Assembly (NCBI GenBank): GCA_027625915.1
Contig: JANTQA010000008.1
Location: 4,643,501 to 4,707,500 of the forward strand
DNA length: 64,000 bases
Reading direction: 5' to 3'
From: Anaeramoeba flamelloides
Taxonomy: Eukaryota > Metamonada > Anaeramoebidae
The notes beneath the pieces were generated by a model. It saw only the letters and a program-made list of their open reading frames with translations. It ran no database searches and was not told the DNA's origin. The stretch's first letter is position 1. Each line of letters begins with the position of its first letter. This document shows positions 11,696 to 23,715 of the stretch, one piece after another. A program made the position numbers and the translations under genes.

Positions 11696-14600
11696 TTTTA
11701 TCAAGAAAAACACCAGAAGATATGTGTGTATGTATACATTAATACATACATTTATTTCTTATTATTATTATATATTAATCGAGGTAAATATATATCATTA
11801 TTAAACCATATCCCACAAATTTTTATTTGCCTTTTTTTTTGTTTTTATATTCAATATTTTTTGTTTTGATTTTTACAATTTTTTTTTTTTTTGGGATCAA
11901 GAAGCCTATTTTATTTTCCTTTCTTTTTATGATTTTATTTGTATAGTTTGGCATTGTAAATTTGTTAATAGTAGTAACATTAATTAGGAATTAAAAATCA
12001 GATTGTTAATAATTATTTTATGATAGGAGTGTATTTACTCCCAGTATTTTATGAAAGAATTTTTGCAATTAAGGTAATTTATTAGTGCAGCCATTCAAAA
12101 CACAAAACTGTCTAATTTCCTTTAAAGTCGCAAATTGTAAATTTGCTAAATTTACAATATAATAGTTTTGGTGTTCGATATACTAGGATTTGAAAAATAA
12201 ACGGGAAAAAATTTCATTTAATTTTGCTTGTGTATTTCAAATATTGAAAAAAAATTCAAAGAATTAGATTTGATTCTATCTTCAATTTGTTATCTATTTA
12301 TTTGTTAGAAACTATTTTTATGATATATTTTAGGAGGATCTAAGAATTCCAAATGAAAGCCAAATTTCTGATTGGATAAAAAATATAATAAGCTGAAATT
12401 TTATCTGATTTGACAAGCAAATACCTGCAAATTATCTTTTGAATTTAAAAATAGAATTATATCATGGTATAGATAACTCATGTTAACAAAGTTTAACGGA
12501 GTATCAAACTAAAAAAGACAGTCTTTAACTAAATTTAAATAACAAATTCAAAAAAAATTTACCACATCTTGAAATTGAAAACCAAGTTAAAAAATCCGAT
12601 TAATATAATCCCAAAACTGGCTTTAAATTGTGGTTTTTCAAAGTGAATTCTAATTTTAAAAGGTTTGGACCACCTTTTTCTTATTTTTGAAAAAGTTCTA
12701 AATTCAAAATATTTCGAAATTATTTTAAAAAAAATGTTTTTTTGAGTTGAAGAATAAGGAAATCTTATTATTTTTAAAGAAATTTTACCAAAATATTAAA
12801 CTTGAAAAATAAAACCATAAAGTTTTTTAAAAACTCATATATAAAAATTCTACTTATTTTCAATATAAAATTCAATAATTATTTTAAACTTGAAAATAAT
12901 ATAATTTCTTTATTCAAGAACAATTCAAATCAATTTTTTCAATGTGTTTAATAAAATACCAGAATAAACAATAAAACTATTAAATTAAGAATTCACCCTA
13001 AATATTTTGGTAAAACCTGGAAAATTCAACTTTAAACTTTAAAAAATGATAAAAAAAATAAAGCCCATTGCTACATTTTTATTGGATTATTAATAACTTT
13101 ATGAAAAAATTAAGATTGGGTTTATAATTAAAAAATATTTGTTTTAAGATTTTCAAACCTCTACAATAAATTCCAATGAATAATTCTAATAATAAAAAAA
13201 AAAAATGATATTAGATTTTTTCAAATAACTGATTTTCGTACTAACCAGTTTAATGTTTAATACTCATAATATTTTTGAAAAAGAATTTTGAAAAATCTTT
13301 TAAATTTCAAGAAATTTAATAAATATTGGTGAATAAAATAAATAATTAACTTTTTTAGATCTTCAAGGAATTAATATTTGATTTATTTTAGGGGTATTTT
13401 TAAAATAAGATTAAAAGTTCAAGGTTATCTATTCAGACAAACGCTCAGAAATTACGAAAAGTGAGATTTCTTAAAAATAATAATAGCTTTTTTCTTTTTT
13501 GAAAATGAGCCAAAAATCTAATAAAAAAGATCAGATCTTTTAACTGAAAATTTATTTGGAAAAATGAACTTTGTGAAAAATAATAAATAATTTCTTTAAA
13601 GCATATAAATGAAGTTTTATAAACAGTTTTATTAAACTTTTTGTATAAAAACTTACTCTCTTACCTTTGGAAAAAACAATAAATAAGAGTTACTAGTCAA
13701 TTAACACATACCAAAACTTTAACTCATGTTTTTTTTACAAAAGTATGATAATGAAGATTAGAAACCGGATATAAACTTGGTTCAGATTCAAATTGGCTTT
13801 TGAGGTTAGATCTTTGATTAGTTGAAATGACTCAATAATATTAAATGCTTTTGTTTCAAAAATTTCCTCATATTTACAAAATTTTTGAGATTAAATGTAT
13901 TTTTTATAAAAATTCAAAAAATGGAATTTTGCTCATTTATTGTTAAAAAATCGACATTTTATTCATACAATATCTTACAATATCTTGCAAATTCATATTT
14001 AGAATTTATTTAAAGAACTCTATTTCTTGTTTATATGTTGTTTCCATCCTATTGGTTTATTTCTTTAATTTCTACTATAAGTTTATATTTTGAATGAGTC
14101 AAATTAACATAATGGTTTAAAATAAAAAAAGTGTTAGACACGCAACTGTAGATATTGGGTTTTTTTTTTTTTTTTTTTTTACAACAACGAAATTTGGAAG
14201 TGTAAAGGTTTTCAGTCCTTTTTGGGGTTCGTTCAAAAGATTGTTTCTTTTTTAGCGAAAGGACACTAACAAAAAATATAAAAGATATTGTAAAAACAAA
14301 GAAAATAGAAAAAATTTGTAATAATTCTATGAGATAATTATATAAAATAGTTGAGAGAGAGAAGGACTCCCAATTTAGACCATCCCCAAAGACTCAATTT
14401 ATAATTTTTCATCTAATCATAATAAAAATTCCACTTTTAAATTTTGAAATTACAAAATTTCTGAGTACCAAAGTATATCCAAATTATTTTTCGTCTAATA
14501 ACAGTTGAATTCAATTTTACCAATCTACTTTAAAATAATAACAAAAAACGAATAAAATACCAAAAAAAAAATGATTTTTAAAATTTTGTTGGTTTTGTTC

Positions 14601-14729
14601 TAAGAATCATTAAAGTATTTTATCAATAAAGTATTTTTTATTGAATTTTATAGCAAACAATCCTAAAAATTTCAATATCTAGGTTTTGGTTTTATCGAGA
14701 AATTTTGAAATAATAATAATGTGTTGGTA

Positions 14730-16082
14730 ACTGTTGTGGAAAAGTATTGGGATACGGAAAAAAAATGGAACATTTATTTTGAGAAAAATTAAAAATTTAA
14801 ATGCCAACATTAGTAAAACTGATCAAAACCTCCAGAAATTTTTTAAAAGAGAATAAGAAACCAAATGGGAACTAAAGCCTTTTAAGAAGAATAGTAATAA
14901 CTTAGATTTTCTTCATCCAATTACATCAGGATCCAACAAATAGAATGTCTTAAAAATCAAAAATTCGTATTTTTGATTGGAAAAAGTGGCAAAAATGAGT
15001 AAAAATTCCATTTTTTGGACAATTCATATCAGGCAAATTACAACTTTCAGAAATAGCCTTTAAAATTAAATCTCTATAATTTTGTGAGTTCTTATTAAAA
15101 ATTCGATTGATTCTTATAAAGATAAAGCAATTGTGAAAATGACCCATTTCTAATTTTTTGATTTTTCATAGTACAGTGATCAAAATAAAGCGTGCCCAAC
15201 AACTATAATCCATGTTTCAAAATATTATTCATGCATTTTTTTATTCTTGTATCAAGGCAACATCCAATCTACTATCAAATTGTATACCTAAGTTCAAATC
15301 AATTTTGAAAGTAAATTGCCCGTTATTTTCAGTAAAATCTAAATTATTCATGCAAATTGTTGAAAATTTTCGTAAAATTCTTCAATTTTTTTCAATTTTT
15401 TTGTTTTTTTGATAATTTTCTAAAAATTAACTCTATTTTTTGAGATAAATTTTGAAATTTAATCCTTCATTTTTAGAATTTCTTTTCAAATAATAGAACT
15501 TGAAGAAACCAATACCATATTTTTTAGGGTTTATTATTGGTTTCTTTGATTGGTTAATGTATTGGTCAACTATAATAAAAAAAACACGCTTTTTATTTTG
15601 AAACATGGATGAAATTTTTTTATATGCTTTATTTTGACTACAGTAAATCTTAACTTAAAATCCAATTTTTAAAAATATCATTGAATATCAAGATTCAGGG
15701 TTAAAGGATGCAAATGAATCCATATAAAAATCAAAGAACTACCCAAGAAATCCTTATTATTAAAATAACATTTAAAATGACAAAGATAAAAAATAGTGAT
15801 AATTTTTCATTTCTAATGAAGATTTGCTTTTATAATATCAATTTAATTTTTAAGACATTATTCTTTGAATTATCTCTATCAAATTGAAATCAAAGGTAAG
15901 TACATTAAATACTATACTTCTTAATAAGTTTTAATCCCTATTTGGTTTCTTATTATCTTTTAAAAACAATATGGGGCTTTTGATCAGTTTTACTAATGTT
16001 CGCATTTAAAATTTTCATTTTTCTCAAAATAAATGTTCCTCTTTTTGTCTGGATCCTAATATTTTTCCTTGTAACTGGGTTA
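14730..16082. mobile_element. Inverted-repeat DNA transposon, about 1.35 kb, carrying a nested element
   Basis: The left arm (from about 14730) and the reverse complement of the right arm (to about 16082) match over some 150 bases. Shared segments include GGAACATTTATTTTGAGAAA, ACATTAGTAAAACTGATCAA and AATAAGAAACCAAAT. Termini resemble CAGTTAC/CTGTTGT, so Tc1/mariner-like origin is possible, but exact ends are worn. Interior sequence near 14950-15147 has a 65-codon open frame on the minus strand that I cannot assign. The element at 15174-15643 sits inside it. Confidence 0.7.
15174..15643. mobile_element. TA-flanked MITE nested in 14730-16082
   Basis: The left end is CAGTGATCAAAATAAAGC after TA (15172-15173). 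The right end, read in reverse, is CTGTAGTCAAAATAAAGC before TA (15644-15645). A subterminal ATCCATGTTTCAAAATA also occurs in inverted form. Length is 470 bases. Ends and TA duplication fit a Tc1/mariner-derived non-autonomous element. It inserted after the host element, so it is the younger of the two. Confidence 0.75.
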
Positions 16083-16177
16083 AATTTTTATCATACCATT
16101 GAATAAAATATGAATATTGGGTTAATTCTCTTACCAAAAATCATTTTTTTTCATACTTTATTTTAACCGATTTAAAG

Positions 16178-19100
16178 ATGTTAAACCTTTTCTTTTCAAG
16201 CCCAACAACAAACCAGTTTCTCAATTTTAAAGGACTACTCTTCCAAACATTTGATCCAAGAAAAGTAGTAAATTTTAAAACAAACATCCAACCTCCTTCG
16301 TCACTAGGATCAAACAAATACTTTTTCAATTTTGTTAAAAAAGATGATCATTCACTTCACAACCACATCCACAAACACAAAGGCATCAATGAACCTTGTT
16401 GTGTTAACTGTGAAGAAAGAAAAGAGTGCAAAAAACAAGAATGCTGTTGGCATTGTGAGAAAGAACTTGAGTCCAATTGCTTGTTTTGTGTAGGTTGTCA
16501 AAAAATTCAACCACCAAACGAAAAATCAGATTATTTTGAATTACTTGGCGTTGAAAAAAGATTTGATTTGGATATTAACAAGCTCAGTGATTCTTTTAAA
16601 AATTTACAAAAGCAAGTGCACCCAGATAAATTCCATTTCCAAGGTGGTCATGAGCATAGCTTTTCAAAAAAAGTTTCCACGAACATCAACAAAGCATATA
16701 AAACTTTGAAAAAAGACAACTTGCGTGCAAAGTATTTGTTAGAATTAAATGGTACGTGAAATAATTTTAATTTTTTTTCTTTTTGCTTTTTTAATCTAAA
16801 CAGAAAGCTTTGGAGAAAGAAAAAATTCTTTAAAATTCAAAAGATTCTTGAAAATTCAAAAAAAGAATGAATTCGTGAAAAAAGTTCACCAATTTAAAAC
16901 CAAAACACCTCAAACATATTCTTGACTCTGGTGTTTGAACTTGAAAATAGGAGAAAATCCCGTTTCTGTTACGAGAGTATACAGAAATTGAAAACTTTTA
17001 GTACTCATTTTTTGAAAAAAAGTGTTTAACAAACTATTTGGTTAACTCTTTGAAGTAGTTTGAGCCAAACTTGTTAAAGCTTTTTTGGAACAGGGAGGAT
17101 TTATTGATAAGTGTTAAATGTCTCAAAAACACTTGATCTTTTAAAGAGAGAATTTTGAAGTAATTAAATTGTTTAACACTTTTTTCATGTAGACATTTTA
17201 ATTTTCTTCTTTTATTTTTTGTTTTGTATCAAAAAGAAATTAACTGTATTTGAATTTAATGAGAATGCTTTCTTAAAGCAAAAACCAAAAACTCAGCAGA
17301 AAAATTTTGAACAAATTGATTGTATAAAAGCCTGTAAAGTGGATTGGAAAAATTGTTTTTTATTATTATTATTGAAGAGGTTTAAATATACACTCTAGAT
17401 GTACTTTTACTTAAATTTTCTTAAAGGTAATTCAAGCGTAAAACCATAGATTTCACGGTTATTCAAGGGAAGGACATGTCAGAAATCTTTTTTAAGGTTT
17501 AAGTGAAAAAGCAAAAAAATGAAAAGGAAAAATGATAAAAGAAAAAAAAAGAAAAATTTAACAAGTGTTTATAAGAGGCAATTGGTAAAAAATCAAAAAA
17601 AAAAAACTAGAATAATTAAGTTTTTAAGGACTAAGTTCCCACCCTGGAGGGTGTTTAGTTTTTGGGTTATTTTGTATTCACAACTCAAAAAGAATTTTGT
17701 TTTGAAGAAATTACAGAAAATAATAAAGTTTTGAAGCAAAAGAAACCCAACAAAAAAAAATAGTAAAAAACAGATCTTTGATGGAAAATATAAAAAAATG
17801 ACTTTAAGGGGTTTTCAAGGTACAGGTTCAAATTTGAAAATATTTCAAACTTGTAAAAGCAACCAAAAACAATATTTAGAAAAGCTTTTAAAATTATTTT
17901 GTGTTTATAAATTAAATTCCAAAAATTTGGACACGGGTTAAACGGTTGAAAGAATAAAATAATCCACTTTAAATTCAATTTAGGAAATAATTTTGATTTT
18001 ACAAACTATTTCATTTTTTGTCTTTTTTGTTTTGTTTTCATTTCCTTTTTTGCAGTCACTTAATCTGTTTCATTAGATCTGGAAAATTTTTTTCAATGGT
18101 TGATAGAAGGCCAGTGTTGAGTTTGACAAATTGAAAAGCCATATACACTTGGTCGATGGTATCGAATCATTTGATCGATCAACAATTGTTGGTGAAATTT
18201 CAACAAATTTACCCATGAATTTTTTGTTTAGCTCGTTTCATCATTTTAGACAAATACCAATTTTTATTTTTTCGTTTTATATTTTTTTATTTCATTTGTA
18301 TATAAATGATTACTTATAAAAACATTAATACTATTTAACCTAAATGTGGTTTTATATTAGGTTTGGAAAAATATAATAAATTGAGTTTTTTTTTTTGCCT
18401 ATTTTTGATTTTGATTTTGTCCAAATTTTTTGAATGGTGTTTATAATAAATAATAATAATATTTCTTGATATTTTTACAAAAAAGGATTCGACATGTTTA
18501 TTGTCCTCGTGGATAATAAATTTATTTTTTAATCTTTGATAAAATCTCGAAATTTTATTTCAGAATCTGGGAAGTGATGCTGAGTGCCGTCAACTGTCGT
18601 AGAGTTCCTAGTTTTTTTTTTTAATTTAAGAAATAAACCGAAAATTTTTTGAATTTTCTTTTTATTTCATATAGGAAAAAATAAAAAGACACTTGGATAT
18701 ATGTTTTCTTGAGTTTTCTGTTTCTTTGTGAAGTGTTCTAGGTTTTTTTTACTTTAGAAATAAACCGAAAATTTATTAAAATTTTCGGTTTATTTCTAAA
18801 GTAAAAAAAACCTAACGAAAATCAATCGATTTTCCAAATAAATAGAAAACTCAAAAAAACCTAGAACAGATTAATCAAATAAACAGAAAACACAAGAAAA
18901 CCTAACGGCGCTTTTCCAGAATTAAAAAAGAATAGAGTAAAATTAAAGATTTAACCCAATTCTTTTTAATTCTGGAAACGTTAATGGTGATTTTTTTTTT
19001 TACTTTTTGTTTTTGTTTCAAAAATCTATTGATTTTCGTTAGTCTTTTTTGAGTTTTCTATTTATTTTGAAAATCAATAGATTTTCGTTAGGTTTTTTTT

Positions 19101-19792
19101 TACTTTAGAAATAAACCGAAAATTTTAATAAATTTTCGGTTTATTTACAAAGTAAAAAAAAACCTAGAACACTTCACGAATAAAATAGAAAACCTCAAAA
19201 AAACCTAGAACACTTTTCTAATCAAAACAAAAATTAAAAAAAAAACATAACGGTAAATAAGTCGAATCAACAACTCCACACCTCAAACAAATGCTACATT
19301 ATAAAAAACAACAATTTTTTTCATTTATAAAAAGTGTTTTTCCAACTTCATATGAAACAATAGGATTTAAATACCATTGGTCACATTTAAAATGTAGAAT
19401 CCATCTGAAGAAAAAAATTTTATTCCCTGTTACAATTTTCAAAAAGATTTATTAATTTTTTTTTGTTTTGATTTTTTTTTAATTATTTAATGATTTTTTA
19501 ACCCAATCATAATTAATGATCCACCATTTTTTTAGGTTTTTCTTCTGAAGAAAAAATAATTAGTGATCCTGAATTATTAATGGACCAACTCGAAAAAAGG
19601 CAATTGGTCGAAACTGGAGAAACTTCTTTACTTGAAAAATTGCAGAAGGAAAATGATAAAGAAAAAAAGCAAATTAAAAAGAAATTAACAAAGGCGTTTG
19701 CAGAAAATAACTTTAAGGCAGCAGAAAAGTACACTATAAAACTCCAATATATTGTAAAACTTGAGGAACAGTTATACGACAAATTATTTTAA
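16178..19792 (+). CDS. HSCB: Iron-sulfur cluster co-chaperone HscB (J protein)
   Basis: Two exons, 16178-16751 and 19536-19792, join in phase 1 at a glycine codon (donor GTACGT, acceptor TTTTTTTAG) to give 276 residues. The N-terminal ~73 residues lack motifs and could include an organelle-targeting sequence. A cysteine-rich zinc-binding part follows, with CWHC at 90-93 and CVGC at 104-107, as in eukaryotic HscB. The J domain starts at DYFELLG (118) and has HPD at 148-150. After the intron comes the HscB C-terminal helical bundle that binds the scaffold ISCU (LLMDQLEKR ... NNFKAAEKYTIKLQYI). HscB delivers ISCU to a mitochondrial-type Hsp70 for Fe-S cluster transfer. In an anaerobic protist it would work in a mitochondrion-related organelle. 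Cysteines at 74, 75, 78 and 84 ahead of the usual zinc site are extra. Confidence 0.93.
17850..18440 (-). repeat. Dispersed repeat, copy B (pairs with 3300-3910)
   Basis: The reverse complement of this stretch follows 3300-3910 over about 600 bases. A short frame on the minus strand (18100-18240) reads DQMIRYHRPSVYGFSICQ and is partly echoed in copy A (NQMIRYHS). That could be a coding relic, but it is too short to name. Confidence 0.65.
18590..19250. repeat. Hairpin repeat cluster
   Basis: It contains a perfect 33-base inverted repeat, 18740-18772 with 18781-18813, around an 8-base loop. A second near-perfect one at 19090-19165 has the same sequence core (ACTTTAGAAATAAACCGAAA). Between and around them are smaller modules: AATCAATAGATTTTCGTTAG, AGTTTTCTATTTATTT and a palindrome built on CCAGAATT...AATTCTGG. 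The left edge carries GAGTGCCGTCAACTGTCG, which recurs at other copies. Confidence 0.85.
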
Positions 19793-21879
19793 ATCTATAA
19801 ATTTGATTGGTGATAAGGGGTTTATTATTTTAATCAATGGCTTTTCTCTTTCTTTGAAAGAATTATTCTTATTAACTGTTTTTTTTTTTTTGATTATATT
19901 CAATAATAATTAATCATTTTTAACCTACTACTTTTTTTGAATATTTTTTTATTGTGTTATTTTTATTTTATATGGTAATCTTTTTTATCTAAACCGAATT
20001 TAATTATTAATTCTTGATTTGAAAAACTAAATGAAAACAGTTTTTTAAAGTATACCTTATTCTTATCCAAATATGTATTGGTGAAAAAAAAAAAAAAAAA
20101 AAAATTTTTTTTCAAGATTGTCTTTATATTTAAAAAATATTTTAAGAGTGAACGAAACTAAATTTCACAATAAATGGCCCATTTTTTTTTTACTTTTTTT
20201 TATTTTATTTTTAGATAAAAAACAACTATTTCTAGTGTATAGAGCTGAATATTAAAATTATAATTTTTTTCTTATAATAGAAAACTCCAATTTATAAAAA
20301 TATTTATTTTCAAAATTTGATTTTTAATGGGCCAATTATTTTGAAACGAAGTTAACATCAATATATTTTTTTTTTAGTGATAAAATGAGATTATCAGATT
20401 TCGGTCTCAGATCACTAATTTTTAATTCTTTTCAGTAATAAAATAGTTTTCATAAATCTAACAATTATTTCTGAAGATATTTGATCTTCATTAATAAATA
20501 AAATTTTAATGGTTTATTTTTTCAGAAAACCAAAATAATTAAGTATCAATTACTGCATTTTCTAGATACATTACTTTTCAAAATTTTTAGAATTCAATGA
20601 AATGTGAAAATAAATAAATAAATTAAAGAATTTTTTTTTACGTTTGTTCATAAAATAATAATATGCCCTAATTATAAAAATACTTTTTTTTTCTGATTTA
20701 TATTTTTACAAATCTAGCTTTATAACTTAATTCAATTAACCACTGGGATAAAATTTTTTCGAATAAAAAAACTCTCAACTTTTGAATATCGAAAATATTT
20801 TTTGAAATTACTGTGCACTTTTTTATTTTTTTTTTTGAAAAATTGGGGTTGAGAAAATGTTGAAATCAAAGAATAAGTTAATATATTAAATTAAGTTATT
20901 TTCCAGAGAGTTTATCTTTTTTAAATAACTTTTTTTTTAATTTTGTCATTTAAAAATAAAAAAAACATTTAAAGACCAAAGTAGTCCCTTTTGTGAAAAT
21001 ATAATTCCCATGATTTAGAATTTGTTTTATTGAATGAGTTAAAATGAGATATTATATGTATAAATATAGATAATTTCATTTTTGAATATAATTATTTTGG
21101 TAAAAAAAATTTTGAAGAAAAAGTTAAAAGGAAACTTTATTTATTTTTATTAATTGATTTAGTTTTTTTTATTTTTTGAATAGAAGGTATTTGTTCAGTT
21201 TTTCTTTTTTTCGTGTTTTTTGGGTAGTAAGGAATTATCAAAAATAATACTAAATAGTAATGGGGATAGAAATTCAAGTAAATTACTTATTTGGTATCAT
21301 TGAAATTAAGAAGATAAATTAGAACCATCTTACGAAATATACTTTTAATTAAAAACTTTTTTACATTCAGGATTTCAATAAATTTATTTGGAAAGGCGAT
21401 CTTTCTTTTTTTGGGACTCTAAAAGAAAATATTGGTGTAAAATCCACACTTTTTCTTGTTTATTATATTGTTTGATTTGTTCTATGTTTTCTTACAAGTT
21501 TTTACATTAGGATATTTCTCAATTAAAAAAAAAAATTAACTAAAACCAAAATTTAATACCAGTGTTATTTAAAAAATTGAAAAATGAAATATTCAACTCT
21601 GATTTACTTTTTTTTCTTTTCAAAAATATAGTAATGAATGGAATTACAAGGTCAAAGCTTCAATATCTGGTGGGACTCGAAAAATATTTTTTTTCAGTTA
21701 GAATCTCATGATTAGAATATTAAAGATGGGAAATCTAGCTTGTTCCTGAATAAAAATAAAACAATAAACAAATTATAAATCTATTTAATTAAAAATACAA
21801 TCCAAATACTATTTTTATAACGGGTGAAATTCAACTGAAAAAATAAATAGATATTATTTAATTTGATTACTGAAAAATC

Positions 21880-22697
21880 AAAAACCATGTAATTTTCTAA
21901 AATTTCAGAAATTATATTTTTCTAATCATTTGAAAATATTAGTAATAATTTGAAAATAAATCCCAATTTTACAGATGAATATATTAATTATCAAATATTC
22001 ATTAATCAACTAAATCGGAAATTGATAAAAAATCTGAATTTATTAATTATTACCCTTTCGGTAAATAAGAAATAAATAATCACAAAACTGAAAAATTAAT
22101 TAAGAAACCAACTGAAAATGAAATTTATGTTTATTACAATTATTCCATTATCAATAGATATGTTTATTGGAAAAATAATTTAATGGGAATAACTTTTTTT
22201 TTATTTTTCTGAAATAAACTTTTATTTTCAAAAAATCTTTGCTTGAATAATTTTATCAAAATTTTCCTCTTTAAATTGGCTAAATTAGATGAAAAAAAAA
22301 ATATTTATCAAATAATTTTGCTTAATTTAATTTAAATTTAAAATTATCAAATACCTTTCTCAAATTAAAATTCAAATAATTTTAATTGTTAAAAAAATTC
22401 GGATTTATCAAATTAATAAAAAAAATTAACTATCATTTTTTGGTCATATATGATTTTCATTTTCAGTTGGTTTCTTAATTAATTTTTCAGTTTTGTGATT
22501 ATTTATTTCTTATTTACCGAAAGGGTAATAATTAATAAATTCAGATTTTTTATCAATTTCCGATTTAGTTGATTAATGAGTACTTGATAATTAATAGATT
22601 CATCTGTAAAATTGGAATTTATTTTCAATATATTACTAAATATCTTTAATTATTAGAAAAATATAATTTCTGGAGTTTTTGAAATTACCTGGTTTTA
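21880..22697. mobile_element. Foldback element with arms of about 245 bases
   Basis: The left arm (about 21880-22126) and right arm (about 22453-22697) are near-identical reverse complements. Segments matching perfectly include ATTACCCTTTCGGTAAATAA and AATTAATTAAGAAACCAACT. The spacer is about 325 bases of plain AT-rich sequence with no open frame. The arms stay well matched while other repeats in the window are worn, so the element is young or kept alike by gene conversion. It may be a foldback-type transposon or a MITE. Confidence 0.85.
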
Positions 22698-22937
22698 GAT
22701 ATGACATAAATATTGAGTTTTTTTTAAATTTGATTTGATTTTTTTTTTGGAATAGATAGTGAAATTATTATCTGGCAATTTTTTGTTAGTTTTGAGAAAT
22801 TTTATTTATAAACTTCATTTTAGATTTCTTATGTGTTATTCTGTAAAACTTTTATATAGTATATTGTTTATGAAGAGTTGGGAACTGTTCAAAAAATGAT
22901 AAAAGTTTCTCGTTTTTGAATAAATAAATAATAAATA

Positions 22938-23133
22938 CAGTCAGTTTCACATTTAAGGCACAAACTTTCAACAAAATTTAAGGCACAAAAAAATTTTCAA
23001 ATTAAGGCACAAAATTCTGATTCTAGTAAAATAAATTGTAAAAATTCATATTCCAAATTTGGTGTCTTAATTTGAAATTTTCCTGTTCCTTAAATTTCGT
23101 TGAAAGTTTGTGTCTTAAATTTGAAACTGACTG
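22938..23133. mobile_element. TA-flanked MITE, family 1, copy 2
   Basis: The best-kept copy: it begins CAGTCAGTTTCACATTTAAG and ends in the reverse complement of CAGTCAGTTTCAAATTTAAG, with TA at 22936-22937 and 23134-23135. Length is 196 bases. The motif TTAAGGCACAAA recurs in alternating orientation within it. Confidence 0.85.
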
Positions 23134-23715
23134 TAGTAAAAAATTCTGGTTTTATTTAAAAATCATTTATTACAAGTTCCAGGTTGTTTTAATAAAAATT
23201 AATTAAAAAAAAAAAAAAAAATTCATTGAATTTTCTTATAAGAGGTTTTCAAGGTGTTATTTAAAAAAATATTCGTAAAACATAATAACTTTAATTAAGC
23301 AATCTAATCTTTACGCATTTATACCAGATCAATTGTTTTACAAATATTTTGTCATTAAAAGCAAAATTTTGTTTTCAGAAAAAGTAATTTTCTTTTATAA
23401 TTATTAAAAAAATTAATTAAAATAAGATTAAAAATGTCTATCAAAATTGAAACTTCAATTCACAATTAGCCAATATAATTAAATTAAATACATCAAATAA
23501 AATTATATTAATTCAATAAGAATAATAAAATTTTAAATTCTGAGAGAAATAAAAAAAAAAATCCATTATTGATTTAACAATGTTTGAAAAAAAATTATTA
23601 TGATTTGATATATTTATTGTTCAAAAAAAATAATTTAGGTTATAACAATTAGAAGAAGAATAAAAAGAAAAAGGCAAAAATAAAGAAGAAGAATAATTAA
23701 AATGATTTAATTAAT

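Larger units (their letters stand above)
11696..16177. other. Gene-free stretch with nested transposons
   Basis: No coding sequence is recognised. 11696-14730 shows nothing beyond AT-rich sequence, a small palindrome near 12127-12162 and a T22 run near 14159-14180. From 14730 to 16082 there is an inverted-repeat element carrying a second one. Confidence 0.6.
16752..19535 (+). other. 2,784-base HscB intron loaded with repeats
   Basis: This intron is longer than the coding sequence it splits. It holds an inverted copy of the dispersed repeat of 3300-3910 (at 17850-18440) and the best cluster of the hairpin repeat family (18590-19250). No gene is recognised inside it. Confidence 0.75.
19793..23715. 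other. Gene-free stretch with a foldback element
   Basis: Nothing coding is seen. It holds a large inverted repeat at 21880-22697 and a TA-flanked MITE at 22938-23133; the rest is AT-rich sequence with homopolymer runs. Confidence 0.6.

Noticed and set aside
14950-15147. 65-codon minus-strand frame as a transposase
   Set aside because: No catalytic DD(E/D) residues or helix-turn-helix could be seen; left unassigned inside the element.
17685-17978. 97-codon open frame on the minus strand
   Set aside because: It lies in the HscB intron, overlapping the dispersed repeat; hydrophobic and AT-driven.
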